Notes: a model not told the origin generated them from the sequence alone. DNA of 34,451 bases from Rhodospirillaceae bacterium (GCA_002706405.1 PALN01000026.1:1-34451); one strand, 5' to 3'. Positions 8,479 to 20,044 are shown, numbered from the stretch's first letter. Translations and numbers: made by a program.

Positions 8479-9759
8479 ATGACGGATGCCGCCGAAGTGA
8501 TCGACTTGACCTCCGAATTGCCGAAGAAAGACCTTTACGAGGTCGGCGAAATTCCGCCGCTCGGCCATGTGCCGAAACAGATGTATGCCTGGGCGATCCG
8601 CAAGGAACGCCATGGCGAGCCCGACACGGCCATGCAGGTCGAGGTCGTCGACGTGCCCGAATTGGACAGCCACGACGTGCTGGTCATGGTGATGGCCGCC
8701 GGCGTCAACTACAACGGCGTGTGGGCCGCGCTCGGCACGCCGATCTCGCCCTTCGATTATCACAAGGCAGAGTATCACATCGCCGGTTCCGACGCCGCCG
8801 GCGTGGTCTGGGCCGTGGGCTCCAAGGTCAAGCGCTTCAAGGTCGGCGACGAAGTCGTGGTGCATTGTAACCAGGACGACGGCGACGACGAGGAATGCAA
8901 CGGCGGCGACCCCATGTTCTCTACCTCGCAACGCATCTGGGGATATGAAACGCCGGATGGGTCCTTCGCCCAGTTCTGCCGCGTTCAGGACCGCCAATGC
9001 ATGCACCGGCCCAAGCATCTGACCTGGGAGGAAAGCGCGTGCTATACGCTGGTCCTCGCCACCGCCTACCGCATGCTGTTCGGCCATCGCCCGCATATCC
9101 TGCGGCCCGGCCAGAACGTGCTGATCTGGGGGGCGTCCGGCGGGCTCGGGTCCATGGCGGTGCAGCTTTGCGCCGTGTCCGGGGCCAACGCCATCGGCGT
9201 GATCTCGGACGAAGACAAGCGGGACTTCGTCCTGAGCCTGGGGGCCAAAGGCGTCATCAACCGCAAGGATTTCAATTGCTGGGGCCAGCTGCCCGAGGTC
9301 AACGGCCCGGGCTTCAAGGAATACATGGCCGAAACCCGCAAGTTCGGCAAAGCCATCTGGGACATCACCGGCAAGGGCAACGATGTCGACTTCGTGTTCG
9401 AACACCCGGGCGAGGCGACCTTCCCCGTGTCCTGCAACATCGTCAAGCGGGGCGGCATGGTCGTGTTCTGCGCCGGCACCACGGGTTACAACCTGACGAT
9501 GGACGCGCGCTTCGTGTGGATGCGCCAGAAGCGTATCCAGGGCAGCCACTTCGCCAACCTGCTTCAGGCGTCCCAGGCCAACCAGCTGGTCATCGAACGC
9601 CGCCTGGACCCCTGCATGTCCGAGGTGTTTTCCTGGGCCGACATCCCGGCGGCCCATGTGAAGATGCGCCGTAACGAACACAAACCCGGTAACATGGCGG
9701 TTCTGGTTCAGGCCAAACGTCCCGGCTTCCGGACCCTCGAGGACTGCATTTCGGCTTAA
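8479..9759 (+). CDS. ccr: Crotonyl-CoA carboxylase/reductase
   Basis: A 426-aa zinc-independent medium-chain dehydrogenase/reductase that reductively carboxylates crotonyl-CoA with NADPH and CO2 to (2S)-ethylmalonyl-CoA, the signature step of the ethylmalonyl-CoA pathway. The catalytic domain has GVNYNGVWAALG near residue 75. The nucleotide-binding fold carries GASGGLGS at 218-225, and FVFEHPG and QGSHFAN follow, segments typical of Ccr. I believe the Asn of NYN and the His of SHFAN correspond to CO2-pocket residues of studied Ccr enzymes. A GTG at 8461 is also in frame, but the ATG at 8479 has AAGGAGG 5 bases upstream and is preferred. mcd follows 49 bp downstream, apparently in the same operon. 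Confidence 0.96.
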   Translation: MTDAAEVIDLTSELPKKDLYEVGEIPPLGHVPKQMYAWAIRKERHGEPDTAMQVEVVDVPELDSHDVLVMVMAAGVNYNGVWAALGTPISPFDYHKAEYHIAGSDAAGVVWAVGSKVKRFKVGDEVVVHCNQDDGDDEECNGGDPMFSTSQRIWGYETPDGSFAQFCRVQDRQCMHRPKHLTWEESACYTLVLATAYRMLFGHRPHILRPGQNVLIWGASGGLGSMAVQLCAVSGANAIGVISDEDKRDFVLSLGAKGVINRKDFNCWGQLPEVNGPGFKEYMAETRKFGKAIWDITGKGNDVDFVFEHPGEATFPVSCNIVKRGGMVVFCAGTTGYNLTMDARFVWMRQKRIQGSHFANLLQASQANQLVIERRLDPCMSEVFSWADIPAAHVKMRRNEHKPGNMAVLVQAKRPGFRTLEDCISA

Positions 9760-9808
9760 ACACCCCGATCGGCGGCACCGGCCGCCCGATGAATTAAGGA
9801 GACGCGTC

Positions 9809-11482
9809 ATGGACGCCAGCGCACCCAGCGGCGACATCCTGCTGCCTGACCTTCTGACCCTATGCCGTGAGGCCCAGGGAGCCGCCGACGACGTGTTCGC
9901 GGCCGCCCGCCGGCAGGTCACCGACATGTGCACCCAGGACGGCAAGGTGTCCGGTGCCCTGGTCGACGCCAATCAGGTCGCGGCCCATGGCCTGTCCTGG
10001 CTGGCGACCTATGTCGAGGGCCTGCGCCAGATGCTGGGCTGGGGCGAACGGCTGGAGGCCGCGGGCGCCTTCGGTGAAATGGAACAACTGATGGTCCAGG
10101 CCGCGTTCGGCGAATACCTGGCTCAGATCCGTGGCGGCATCGCCCTGTCCCAGGTCGAGATCGTGCGCCCGGCGGACATGGGGCTGACGGCCGACGACCT
10201 CGCCCCCCTGGAAACCGCCGCCGCAAAGACCCTGATCGCCGGCGGCAACACGTCGGCGCTGCGCGCGCGCATGGGCGAGATCATGGCCGAGGGCCATTTC
10301 GGGAGCCTCGGGCTCGACGACGAGATGCTGGAAATGGTGCGCGACCAGTTCCACAAGTTCGTCGAAGACCAGGTCATGCCCCATGCCCATGAATGGCATC
10401 TGGCCGACAAGCTGATCCCCATCGAAATCGTCGACCAGATGGCGGAATTGGGCGTGTTCGGCCTGACCGTGCCGGAAGAAGGCGGCGGGCTCGGCATGGG
10501 CAAGATCGCCATGTGCGTGGTCACGGAAGAACTGTCGCGGGGCTATATCGGCGTCGGCTCGCTCGGCACGCGCTCGGAAATCGCGGCGGAACTGATCCGC
10601 CTGGGCGGCACGCCGGAACAGCAAGCCCATTACCTGCCCAAAATCGCCTCGGGTGAAATTTTGCCGACGGCGGTGTTCACGGAACCGGGCACGGGCTCGG
10701 ACCTCGCCAGCCTCAAGACCCGCGCGGTCAAGGACGGGGACATATACAAGGTTACCGGCAACAAGACCTGGATCACCCATGCCTCGCGCTCGGACCTGAT
10801 GACGCTGTTGGTCCGCACCAATTCGGAGGAGCCCGGCTACAAGGGCCTGTCCATGCTGCTGGCGGAAAAGCCGCGCGGCACGGAAGACGACCCCTTCCCC
10901 GCTCCCGGCATGTCCGGCGGCGAGATCGAGGTGCTCGGCTACCGCGGCATGAAGGAATACGAGCTCGGCTTCGATGATTTCGAAGTGCCGGTCGGCCAGC
11001 TGCTCGGCGGGGTCGAGGGCCAGGGGTTCAAGCAGTTGATGGCAACCTTTGAAAGTGCCCGCATTCAGACCGCCGCCCGCGCCGTCGGCGTCGCCCAGAA
11101 CGCCATGGAATTGGGCCTGAAATACGCCCAGGAACGGAACCAGTTCGGCCGCGCCATCCATGCCTTCCCGCGTGTCCATGGCAAGCTGGCCTGGATGGCC
11201 GTGGAAACCATGATCGCCCGCCAGCTGACCTATTTCGCCGCCCGCGAAAAGGATTCCGACCGGCGCTGCGACATCGAGGCCGGCATGGCCAAGCTGCTGG
11301 GTGCCCGCACGGCCTGGTCCAACGCGGACAACGCCCTGCAGATTCACGGCGGCAACGGGTACGCCATGGAATATCCGATCTCGCGCGTGCTGTGCGATGC
11401 CCGCATCCTCAATATTTTCGAGGGTGCCGCGGAAATTCAGGCCCAGGTCATCGCCCGCGGCCTGATGTCCGGGCGCAACTAG
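9809..11482 (+). CDS. mcd: (2S)-Methylsuccinyl-CoA dehydrogenase
   Basis: A 557-aa FAD-dependent acyl-CoA dehydrogenase expected to oxidise (2S)-methylsuccinyl-CoA to mesaconyl-CoA, passing electrons to ETF. It is longer than ordinary short-chain enzymes because of a helical N-terminal extension of about 160 residues, a feature of Mcd. The core shows FTEPGTGSDLASL and the flavin-binding segment KTWITHASRSDL. Near the C-terminus is IFEGAAEIQ, whose Glu538 is at the catalytic-base position of the short- and medium-chain enzymes. The start ATG has AAGGAG in front. Position directly after ccr, with ecm divergent, supports Mcd over a general beta-oxidation enzyme. An inverted repeat follows the stop. 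Confidence 0.94.
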   Translation: MDASAPSGDILLPDLLTLCREAQGAADDVFAAARRQVTDMCTQDGKVSGALVDANQVAAHGLSWLATYVEGLRQMLGWGERLEAAGAFGEMEQLMVQAAFGEYLAQIRGGIALSQVEIVRPADMGLTADDLAPLETAAAKTLIAGGNTSALRARMGEIMAEGHFGSLGLDDEMLEMVRDQFHKFVEDQVMPHAHEWHLADKLIPIEIVDQMAELGVFGLTVPEEGGGLGMGKIAMCVVTEELSRGYIGVGSLGTRSEIAAELIRLGGTPEQQAHYLPKIASGEILPTAVFTEPGTGSDLASLKTRAVKDGDIYKVTGNKTWITHASRSDLMTLLVRTNSEEPGYKGLSMLLAEKPRGTEDDPFPAPGMSGGEIEVLGYRGMKEYELGFDDFEVPVGQLLGGVEGQGFKQLMATFESARIQTAARAVGVAQNAMELGLKYAQERNQFGRAIHAFPRVHGKLAWMAVETMIARQLTYFAAREKDSDRRCDIEAGMAKLLGARTAWSNADNALQIHGGNGYAMEYPISRVLCDARILNIFEGAAEIQAQVIARGLMSGRN

Positions 11483-11512
11483 CGCTCTTCCGCCACCGGC
11501 CTGCTCCGGTTT

Positions 11513-11534
11513 CCTGCGGCCTCCTGGCCGCAGG
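11513..11534 (+). terminator. Perfect hairpin after mcd (possible terminator)
   Basis: CCTGCGGCC and GGCCGCAGG form a perfect 9-bp stem with a 4-base loop, 30 bp past the mcd stop. Only TT follows, so it would be a weak intrinsic terminator or an mRNA 3' stabiliser. Confidence 0.5.
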
Positions 11535-11625
11535 TTGGCCCGATCCTTGCGTCTCTCAGTCATATCCGAATGCGGCCGCCCCCTGGGCAATGCCGCCAAG
11601 CGATTGATCAAGTGAGGCATGAACC

Positions 11626-11991
11626 ATGGGCACCGACGAATTTCGCCGCAATATGAACGACCTAGAGGCTTTGAGCCTGGAGATTGAGCAGGCGCCGGAG
11701 TTCAAGATGGATCCGGCCACCTCAAGCCGCACGGAGCTTCTCCACCGTTTCAATCTGCACCGTGCGATGGTCAATCTGCTTCATTTCGTCACCGTGCACA
11801 TGATGCGCGCCGACGCCGAAGATTATGACCTGGAAAGCGAAAAGTGGATTCTGTCCGCCCTGGACAAGGCATCCGAGGACATTCGCATTGGCCTTGCCCG
11901 ACCTCTTCCGGTCAATGTGCGCCACCTTGCCGAACGCGCGCAGAACCTTACCAACGGAATCCTCGCCAATATCCACACCATCGCGGCCTGA
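11626..11991 (+). CDS. Uncharacterised 121-aa helical protein
   Basis: I do not recognise this protein. It is predicted to be almost entirely helical and soluble, with no signal peptide or membrane segment. It has conserved-looking stretches such as LHRFNLHRAMVNLLHFVTVHMMRADAEDYDLESEKWILSALD, with several histidines and methionines in the central helix. The ATG follows a weak GAGG-like site (gtgaggcatgaacc). It lies 143 bp beyond mcd and is separated from it by a hairpin, so it is probably transcribed on its own. It converges on the RraA-family gene with a 3-bp gap. Its base composition is slightly less G+C-rich than that of the metabolic genes around it. Confidence 0.7.
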   Translation: MGTDEFRRNMNDLEALSLEIEQAPEFKMDPATSSRTELLHRFNLHRAMVNLLHFVTVHMMRADAEDYDLESEKWILSALDKASEDIRIGLARPLPVNVRHLAERAQNLTNGILANIHTIAA

Positions 11992-11994
11992 GGC

Positions 11995-12702
11995 TCAGCC
12001 GTCCTCGGGGTCGCGCCAGGCCTCGTACTCCTTTTGTGTTTCCGGGCTGGGCGGATAGACGCCGATGATCGGCCGTCCTTCCTGAATTTTCTCCTTGGCG
12101 AAGCGCTCGAAGCGCTCTTGCGCGACCCCCGCCGCACCGATTTCCGCCGCCAGGTCCCTGGGAATCACCACGACCCCGTCGCCATCGGCCTTGATGATGT
12201 CACCGGGGATGACGGCGACCCCGCCGCAACCGATCCGGGTTCCCGTGTCGCCCGCCGCCAGGCCCACGATATGGGCGGGGGCCGCCGGCCCCGCCGCGAA
12301 GATCGGCAAGCCCACGGCGATCGCTTCCGCCGCGTCGCGCACGCCGCCGTCGGCGACCACGCCGGCCACCCCCCGGGCCTTCAGGCGCTCCATGATCAAA
12401 TCTCCCAGCACGGCCGTGTCCCCGTCACGCCGCGCGTCGATCACCAGCACCGCCCCCTCGGGCACGTCTTCGACGGCATGACGCGGCACATAGCCGTCCG
12501 ATCCCAGCACGGCGGGCGCCGACAGGTCTTCCCGCGCCGGAATGAAGCGCAGGGTATAGGCCTCGCCCAGCAGCGGTTTGGCCGGCGCGTTCAAGGGCCG
12601 CACGCCCGACATGACGACCCGGCGCAGGCCACGCTTCAAAAGCTGCATGGACACGGTGGCGACGGATATGCGTTCCAGGTTCTTACGGGTTTCTGCATCC
12701 AT
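11995..12702 (-). CDS. RraA family protein (HMG/CHA aldolase-like fold)
   Basis: A 235-aa member of the RraA/menG-like family. Members include the RNase E inhibitor RraA and class II 4-hydroxy-4-methyl-2-oxoglutarate aldolases, which cleave or decarboxylate oxo-acids. Here VVADGGVRDAAEA carries Arg122 and Asp123, the pair used in metal and substrate binding by the aldolases, so enzymatic activity is possible. At 235 aa it is longer than E. coli RraA (about 160) and closer to the aldolase-like group, with a C-terminal tail. The start at 12702 is preceded by AAGGAG. An upstream in-frame start at 12756 is less likely. It is divergent from the HIG1-type gene. Confidence 0.85.
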   Translation of the reverse strand: MDAETRKNLERISVATVSMQLLKRGLRRVVMSGVRPLNAPAKPLLGEAYTLRFIPAREDLSAPAVLGSDGYVPRHAVEDVPEGAVLVIDARRDGDTAVLGDLIMERLKARGVAGVVADGGVRDAAEAIAVGLPIFAAGPAAPAHIVGLAAGDTGTRIGCGGVAVIPGDIIKADGDGVVVIPRDLAAEIGAAGVAQERFERFAKEKIQEGRPIIGVYPPSPETQKEYEAWRDPEDG

Positions 12703-12808
12703 GGGCGGTCTCCTTGAGTCTGAGCGGGGTCGGTATCTTAACCGCGGGCACGGCACTGCCGCCGGGAAAATCGGTGACGCCCGCCGACGAAAGGACTATA
12801 TCTCGCAC

Positions 12809-13006
12809 ATGGAAGGGTTCTTCACGATCCTCATCATCATCGCCCTGGCGTTGACCCTGCTGGTGCTGTTCGTCGGCATCGGCGCCTTCGCCCTGGGCGG
12901 TAAGTTCAACGCGAAATATTCCAACAAGCTGATGCGCGCCCGCGTGCTCATGCAGGGCATCGCCATCATCCTGTTCGCCGTTCTCATGCTGCTGAGCGGC
13001 AAATAG
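12809..13006 (+). CDS. HIG1-type twin transmembrane-helix small protein
   Basis: A 65-aa protein with two hydrophobic helices (about residues 4-30 and 43-63) joined by a basic loop, GGKFNAKYSNKLMRARV. The pattern is that of the HIG1_N (hypoxia-induced gene 1) family. Mitochondrial homologues associate with respiratory complexes. The bacterial role is unknown. In alphaproteobacteria such a gene is commonly found directly before a PduO-type adenosyltransferase, as here, 31 bp apart, and this supports both calls. A longer in-frame ORF begins at 12578, but its first part has no protein-like character and overlaps the RraA-family gene. The ATG at 12809 is the sensible start. Confidence 0.85.
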   Translation: MEGFFTILIIIALALTLLVLFVGIGAFALGGKFNAKYSNKLMRARVLMQGIAIILFAVLMLLSGK

Positions 13007-13022
13007 GCGCCGCATCCGGCGC

Positions 13023-13028
13023 AGGAGG
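13023..13028 (+). promoter_or_regulatory. Ribosome binding site indicating a TTG start for the adenosyltransferase
   Basis: AGGAGG ends 9 bases before the TTG at 13038. No ATG or GTG lies in frame at usable spacing. Confidence 0.65.
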
Positions 13029-13037
13029 ACGCATTCC

Positions 13038-13622
13038 TTGGTTACTTTATCGAAGATCTACACCCGGGGCGGGGACACGGGCGAAACGTCGCTTGGGTCC
13101 GGCGACCGGCGGCCCAAGCATGACATCCGGGTCGCCGCCTACGGCACCGTGGACGAAACCAATTCGGTGATCGGCCTGGCACGGCTTTACACCGGACAGG
13201 CGGGCTCGGACCCGGATACCGAGGCCGACGCCATGCTGAGCCGCATCCAGAACGACCTGTTCGACCTGGGTGCCGACCTGTGCACGCCCGAGAACGGCAA
13301 GCGGTCCGAGGGGGCCTTGCGCGTTCAAGCCTCACAGGTCGCGCGCCTGGAAACCGAGATCGACGCCATGAATGCCGACCTGGAGCCGCTAAAATCCTTC
13401 ATCCTGCCGGGCGGACGGGCCGCCGCCGCACATCTGCACCATGCCCGCACCGTGGCCCGCCGGGCCGAACGCCTGATGACCGAGCTGGCCGGGGTGGAAG
13501 ACATCAATCCCGAAGCCGTGAAATACGTCAACCGCCTGTCCGACCATTTGTTCGTACTGGCCCGGCGGCTCAACGACGGCGGCCGCGCCGACGTTCTCTG
13601 GGTGCCCGGCGCGACCCGCTGA
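13038..13622 (+). CDS. PduO-type cob(I)yrinic acid a,c-diamide adenosyltransferase
   Basis: A 194-aa ATP:cob(I)alamin adenosyltransferase that makes adenosylcobalamin. The N-terminal ATP-binding segment is SKIYTRGGDTGETSLGSGDRRPK at about residues 5-27. AAYGTVDETNSVIGLAR follows, and the C-terminal NRLSDHLFVLARRLN is typical of the trimeric PduO/MMAB group. The start is a TTG with AGGAGG 9 bases upstream, and the protein then begins at the usual distance from TRGGD. It supplies the cofactor for B12-dependent mutases, so its place 5 kb from ecm makes metabolic sense. It is probably co-transcribed with the HIG1-type gene. Confidence 0.93.
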   Translation: MVTLSKIYTRGGDTGETSLGSGDRRPKHDIRVAAYGTVDETNSVIGLARLYTGQAGSDPDTEADAMLSRIQNDLFDLGADLCTPENGKRSEGALRVQASQVARLETEIDAMNADLEPLKSFILPGGRAAAAHLHHARTVARRAERLMTELAGVEDINPEAVKYVNRLSDHLFVLARRLNDGGRADVLWVPGATR

Positions 13623-13695
13623 GCCGACCGCGGCACCCTGAAAATCAGGCCGTTCATTACCCTGGAATGATGTATCCCAACGGGCCGAACGGGCC

Positions 13696-13724
13696 TTGAC
13701 CGCCCCAGGGGGTAAGCCTATTGT
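13696..13724 (+). promoter_or_regulatory. Candidate promoter of the 3-hydroxybutyryl-CoA dehydrogenase gene
   Basis: TTGACC at 13696-13701 and TATTGT at 13719-13724 are separated by exactly 17 bases, the best sigma-70-like match I noticed in the window. The leader would be about 70 nt. TGCGAG-TGCGAA tandem hexamers lie at 13724-13735, overlapping the expected transcription start. Confidence 0.55.
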
Positions 13725-13801
13725 GCGAGTGCGAACAGTCTAATTCCGGCACAAAGACCGGACCGGGGCGGGGCGCACCGGAGTGTGGAGATTAAAAAAT
13801 A

Positions 13802-14683
<882 letters not shown>

Positions 14684-14693
14684 TCCGGCGGCC

Positions 14694-15710
14694 CTAGCCG
14701 CCCCAGACCTGGCGGAACACGCGCAGCCAGTTTTCCCCCATGATTTTCCGCACGTCGGCATCGCCATAGCCGCGCGCCAATAGGCCTGCGGTCAGATTGG
14801 ACAAGGTCGCCGGCGTCTCGATCCCTGCGGGGAAATAGTGCGGCGGCGGCGGATAGACGGCCGCGTCCCAGCGCCCGGTCTTGATCGCATCGTCATAGCG
14901 CGCCCGCGCCTTGTCGGCCGGAATGATCGGGTCCATCCCCATGTAGTAATCGATGCCCAGGCCGACGTGGTCGATGCCCATGAGCTCGACCGCGTAGTCG
15001 ATGAACGCGATGAAACGGTCCAACCCGGGCCGGGGGTCGTCGCCGAGGAAGCTGGGAAAGCCGTTGATGCCGACAACCCCGCCGGTCTGGGCGCAGGCCG
15101 TCATCTGGTCGTCCGTGATGTTGCGCGGCGAGGGATGCAGCGCCTTGGCATTGGCATGGGAAAACACGAAGGGACCGTCACAGATCTCCATGGCGTCCAT
15201 CGTGGTTCGGTATCCCGTATGGCTGCCGTCGACGATCAGACCCAGATCGTTGCAGCGCTTGACCAGGTTCTGGCCGAACAGACTCAGGCCCGCGTCCGTG
15301 CGCTCCAAGGCGCCGTCCCCGACCCGGCATTTGACGTTATAGGTCAGCTGCACCATGCCGAGGCCGAGGGCCTTATAGGCATCCAGCAGATTGAGATCGT
15401 CCTCAATCGCGTCCGTCCCCTGGAAGTGGAACACGATGGCCATCTCATCGGCCCGTTTGGCGCCCTCGATATCGGCTGCCTTGCGGGCCAGGCGCAGGCG
15501 CTTATGGCCTTCGATGAAGCGGTGCCAGCGGCCGAAGATGCGCAGCGTCTGCTCCGCCGTTTCGCGGATCGCGATGGTCGGGACCGCTGCGGTCAGCCCG
15601 CCGTCCAGGTAATGGGAAACGTTGGCCGGCGCCATCAACAGCGGGCAGACCCCGTCGATGACGATGGCGTCGCGATGCAGGGCGCGGGCGTCTTTGTCGG
15701 CGTCAGTCAT
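14694..15710 (-). CDS. M19 membrane-dipeptidase family protein with altered metal site
   Basis: A 338-aa homologue of renal/microsomal dipeptidase (peptidase M19). The later part of the family pattern is clear: DGSHTGYRTTMDAM, FSHANAKALHPSPRNITDDQM and GIDHVGLGIDYY, holding the two downstream histidine ligands. The first ligand pair, normally H-x-D after VIDG, is replaced by VIDGVCPLL. The bridging glutamate of the usual V/L-E-G-G motif is Gln in FHFQGTDAIEDDL. This belongs to a divergent M19 branch, so peptidase activity should not be assumed. There is no signal peptide. The start ATG overlaps the end of the deaminase gene by 8 bases, indicating translational coupling. Confidence 0.85.
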   Translation of the reverse strand: MTDADKDARALHRDAIVIDGVCPLLMAPANVSHYLDGGLTAAVPTIAIRETAEQTLRIFGRWHRFIEGHKRLRLARKAADIEGAKRADEMAIVFHFQGTDAIEDDLNLLDAYKALGLGMVQLTYNVKCRVGDGALERTDAGLSLFGQNLVKRCNDLGLIVDGSHTGYRTTMDAMEICDGPFVFSHANAKALHPSPRNITDDQMTACAQTGGVVGINGFPSFLGDDPRPGLDRFIAFIDYAVELMGIDHVGLGIDYYMGMDPIIPADKARARYDDAIKTGRWDAAVYPPPPHYFPAGIETPATLSNLTAGLLARGYGDADVRKIMGENWLRVFRQVWGG

Positions 15711-16185
15711 CGTCGCCGGGGGCCGGCTTGTCCGCCGAAACCAGGCCCAGTTCGACCCCCGCCTCGTCCAGCATGGCCTTGGTGATCTTGTCGTCTTCCG
15801 ACCAGCGGGAGGCGAAGTCCGCGTTCTCCAGGCTGTCGGCATCCACCACCACGCGCTTGATGCCGACCTGAACGATGGCCCGCGTGCAATCGGCGCAGGG
15901 CAGATGGGTGACGTAGATCGTGCACCCCTTCAGCGACATGCCGATGCGCGCCGCGTTGTAGATGGCGTTGCGCTCCGCATGCTCGGTCCATTTGTATTTC
16001 AGGGGCCGGGTGTGGCGATCCTCGACGGCATCGTCGATGGTCCGGGGAAAGCCGTTGAATCCGTATGGTCCCGGCGTCTTGTCATCGCCGACGATCACCG
16101 CGCCGACCTGGGTCGAGCGGTCCTTGGACCAGGTCGCGACCTCCTTGGCCAGGCGCAGAAAACGGATGTCCCATTTTTCGCTCAT
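15703..16185 (-). CDS. dCMP deaminase/ComEB-type cytidine deaminase family protein
   Basis: A 160-aa zinc deaminase. The zinc and catalytic residues are complete: His69 and Glu71 in TEHAERNA, and Cys97 and Cys100 in PCADC. The fold is that of deoxycytidylate deaminase, which makes dUMP for thymidylate synthesis. The insertion FPRTIDDAVEDRHTRPLKYKW between the first strands and HAE is typical of the dCMP group, although the allosteric residues cannot be judged. The start ATG is at 16185. The last 8 bases overlap the M19 gene start, so the two are probably co-transcribed and coupled, although no shared pathway is obvious. Confidence 0.9.
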   Translation of the reverse strand: MSEKWDIRFLRLAKEVATWSKDRSTQVGAVIVGDDKTPGPYGFNGFPRTIDDAVEDRHTRPLKYKWTEHAERNAIYNAARIGMSLKGCTIYVTHLPCADCTRAIVQVGIKRVVVDADSLENADFASRWSEDDKITKAMLDEAGVELGLVSADKPAPGDDD

Positions 16186-17238
16186 TGTCCGGTCCCCCGA
16201 TGTTCCCCGTTGCAGGCTCCTGTTCCGCCGAAGGTTGCCATATCACGCGCGGATGAGCCACGACAAAGGCGTGCGGACGGGGCCCGGCTGTCATGGAACC
16301 GTCACGCCGCCGTTAACAAACCTTCTTTTGTCTTCGCCGAAACCGTCTGTCATCAGATGTGAAATTGTCCCTGGGCGATGACTGCGTACCTGACCAACCA
16401 AGACATGCCGGACCGGCAATAGGGACCGCGATATCATGAACATGCTGGCTAAACTGGCCGTTCCCATCCGGGCGCTGCCCAAGTTCCCGTATCCCCGGCG
16501 CAAGGCGCCGGCCCCCGCCGCGCCGCGCCCGGTCGATGTCCGCGCGCGCAACCTGGAAATCCGGCTGGCGGAAACGCCCGAGGAAATCGAGGCCGCGCAG
16601 CGCCTGCGCTACAACGTGTTCTACCGGGAAATGGGCGCCATCCCGACCGTGGACGCCGCCCGCCATGGACGCGACGCCGATCCGTTCGACGCCGTCTGTG
16701 ACCATCTGCTGGTGCTCGACACGGACCGCTCGCAGCCCGGCCGGCCCTTCGTCTGCGGCACCTACCGGCTGATCCGGGGTGCCGTGGCGAAAGCCAACGG
16801 CGGGTTCTATTCGGCCCATGAATACGACCTGTCGGCCCTGCTGCGCCATCCGGGCGAACTGGTCGAACTGGGCCGCTCCTGCGTCCATGAAGACTACCGC
16901 ACAGGGGCCGTCATGCAGCTTCTGTGGGGCGGCATCGCCGAATACCTCACCGCCTACGGCATCAAGTTGATGTTCGGCTGCGGGTCGCTGCCCGGCACGG
17001 ACGCGGAAGCGCTCATGCCGGCCCTCAGCTATCTCCATCATTTCCACATGGCGCCCAGCGACATTCGTGCCCGGGCGCTCGAGGATCGTTACGTGAAAAT
17101 CGACCGGGTGCCCCTGACCCGGCTCGACCAGAAGGCGGCCCGCGCCATGTTACCGCCGCTGATCAAGGGATACATGCGCGTCGGCGGCTTCATCGGCGAC
17201 GGCGCGGTTATCGACAACCAGTTCAACACGACGGACGT

Positions 17239-19393
<2,155 letters not shown>

Positions 19394-19402
<9 letters not shown>

Positions 19403-20032
19403 CGCGGCGCCCAAGATGTTGCGGATCGGCTTGTAACTTTTTCGGTGCTCCGGCGTGACGCCCAGGCGGTTCAGGGCCGCCTTATGCGCGGCCGTGCCGT
19501 ATCCCGCATTGCGCTCCCAACCGTATCCGGGAAACCGCACCGCCAAGTCCGCCATCAGACGGTCGCGGGTCACCTTGGCGGCGATGGAGGCGGCGGCGAT
19601 GGACAGGGACCGACCGTCGCCGCCCACCAGACAGTCAATTCGGCAGCCGGGCGCGGACGGCAGGGGCGGCGGCTGGTTGCCGTCGACCAGGGCGAAATCA
19701 GGCACCCGGCCCAGGGCCTGGATCGCGCGGTCCATGGCCAGGAACGTCGCCTGCAGGATGTTGAGGGCATCGATCTCCGCCGCCGAGGCCTGACCGACGC
19801 CGATCACCGCATGGGGCGCGAGTTCCACCAGCAAGCGGTCGCGGGCGGCGGTTTTCAGGCGCTTGGAATCGTCCAGCTCCGACGCCAGGGACAGGGGCAG
19901 GCTGGCCCGGTCGAGGATCGCCGCGGCGGCAACGACCGGCCCGGCCCAGGGCCCGCGGCCGGCTTCGTCGATGCCGCAGATGACGGCATGGCCGGCGGCC
20001 CGCGCTTTATCCTCGTGATCGAAATCAGGCAC
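19394..20032 (-). CDS. rnhB: Ribonuclease HII
   Basis: A 212-aa type 2 RNase H that cuts RNA in RNA-DNA hybrids and removes single misincorporated ribonucleotides. The N-terminal catalytic motif is [24 protein letters not shown], with the conserved D and E. DDSKRLK and ALVDGNQ supply further conserved residues, and the [17 protein letters not shown] helix is typical of RnhB. The start is a GTG at 20032, 12 bp after the antiporter stop, with only a weak ribosome binding site, which suggests coupling to that upstream gene. ccrM follows on the same strand after 115 bp. Confidence 0.95.
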
Positions 20033-20044
20033 GGCGGCGCACCG

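Noticed and set aside
8323..9972. A 549-codon open frame antisense to ccr, and similar long antisense frames at 9860-11620 and 30266-32065
   Set aside because: They lie opposite well-supported genes and arise from high G+C in third positions. Their sequences are Gly/Arg/His-rich with no family motif and no ribosome binding site.
12703..13037. Cobalamin riboswitch before the adenosyltransferase, ecm or ccr
   Set aside because: I could not find the conserved B12-box or the expected long structured leader in any of these gaps.
14694..15842. Longer start for the M19 gene at 15842
   Set aside because: The extra 44 residues are out-of-frame deaminase sequence. The ATG at 15710 begins at the family's normal N-terminus.
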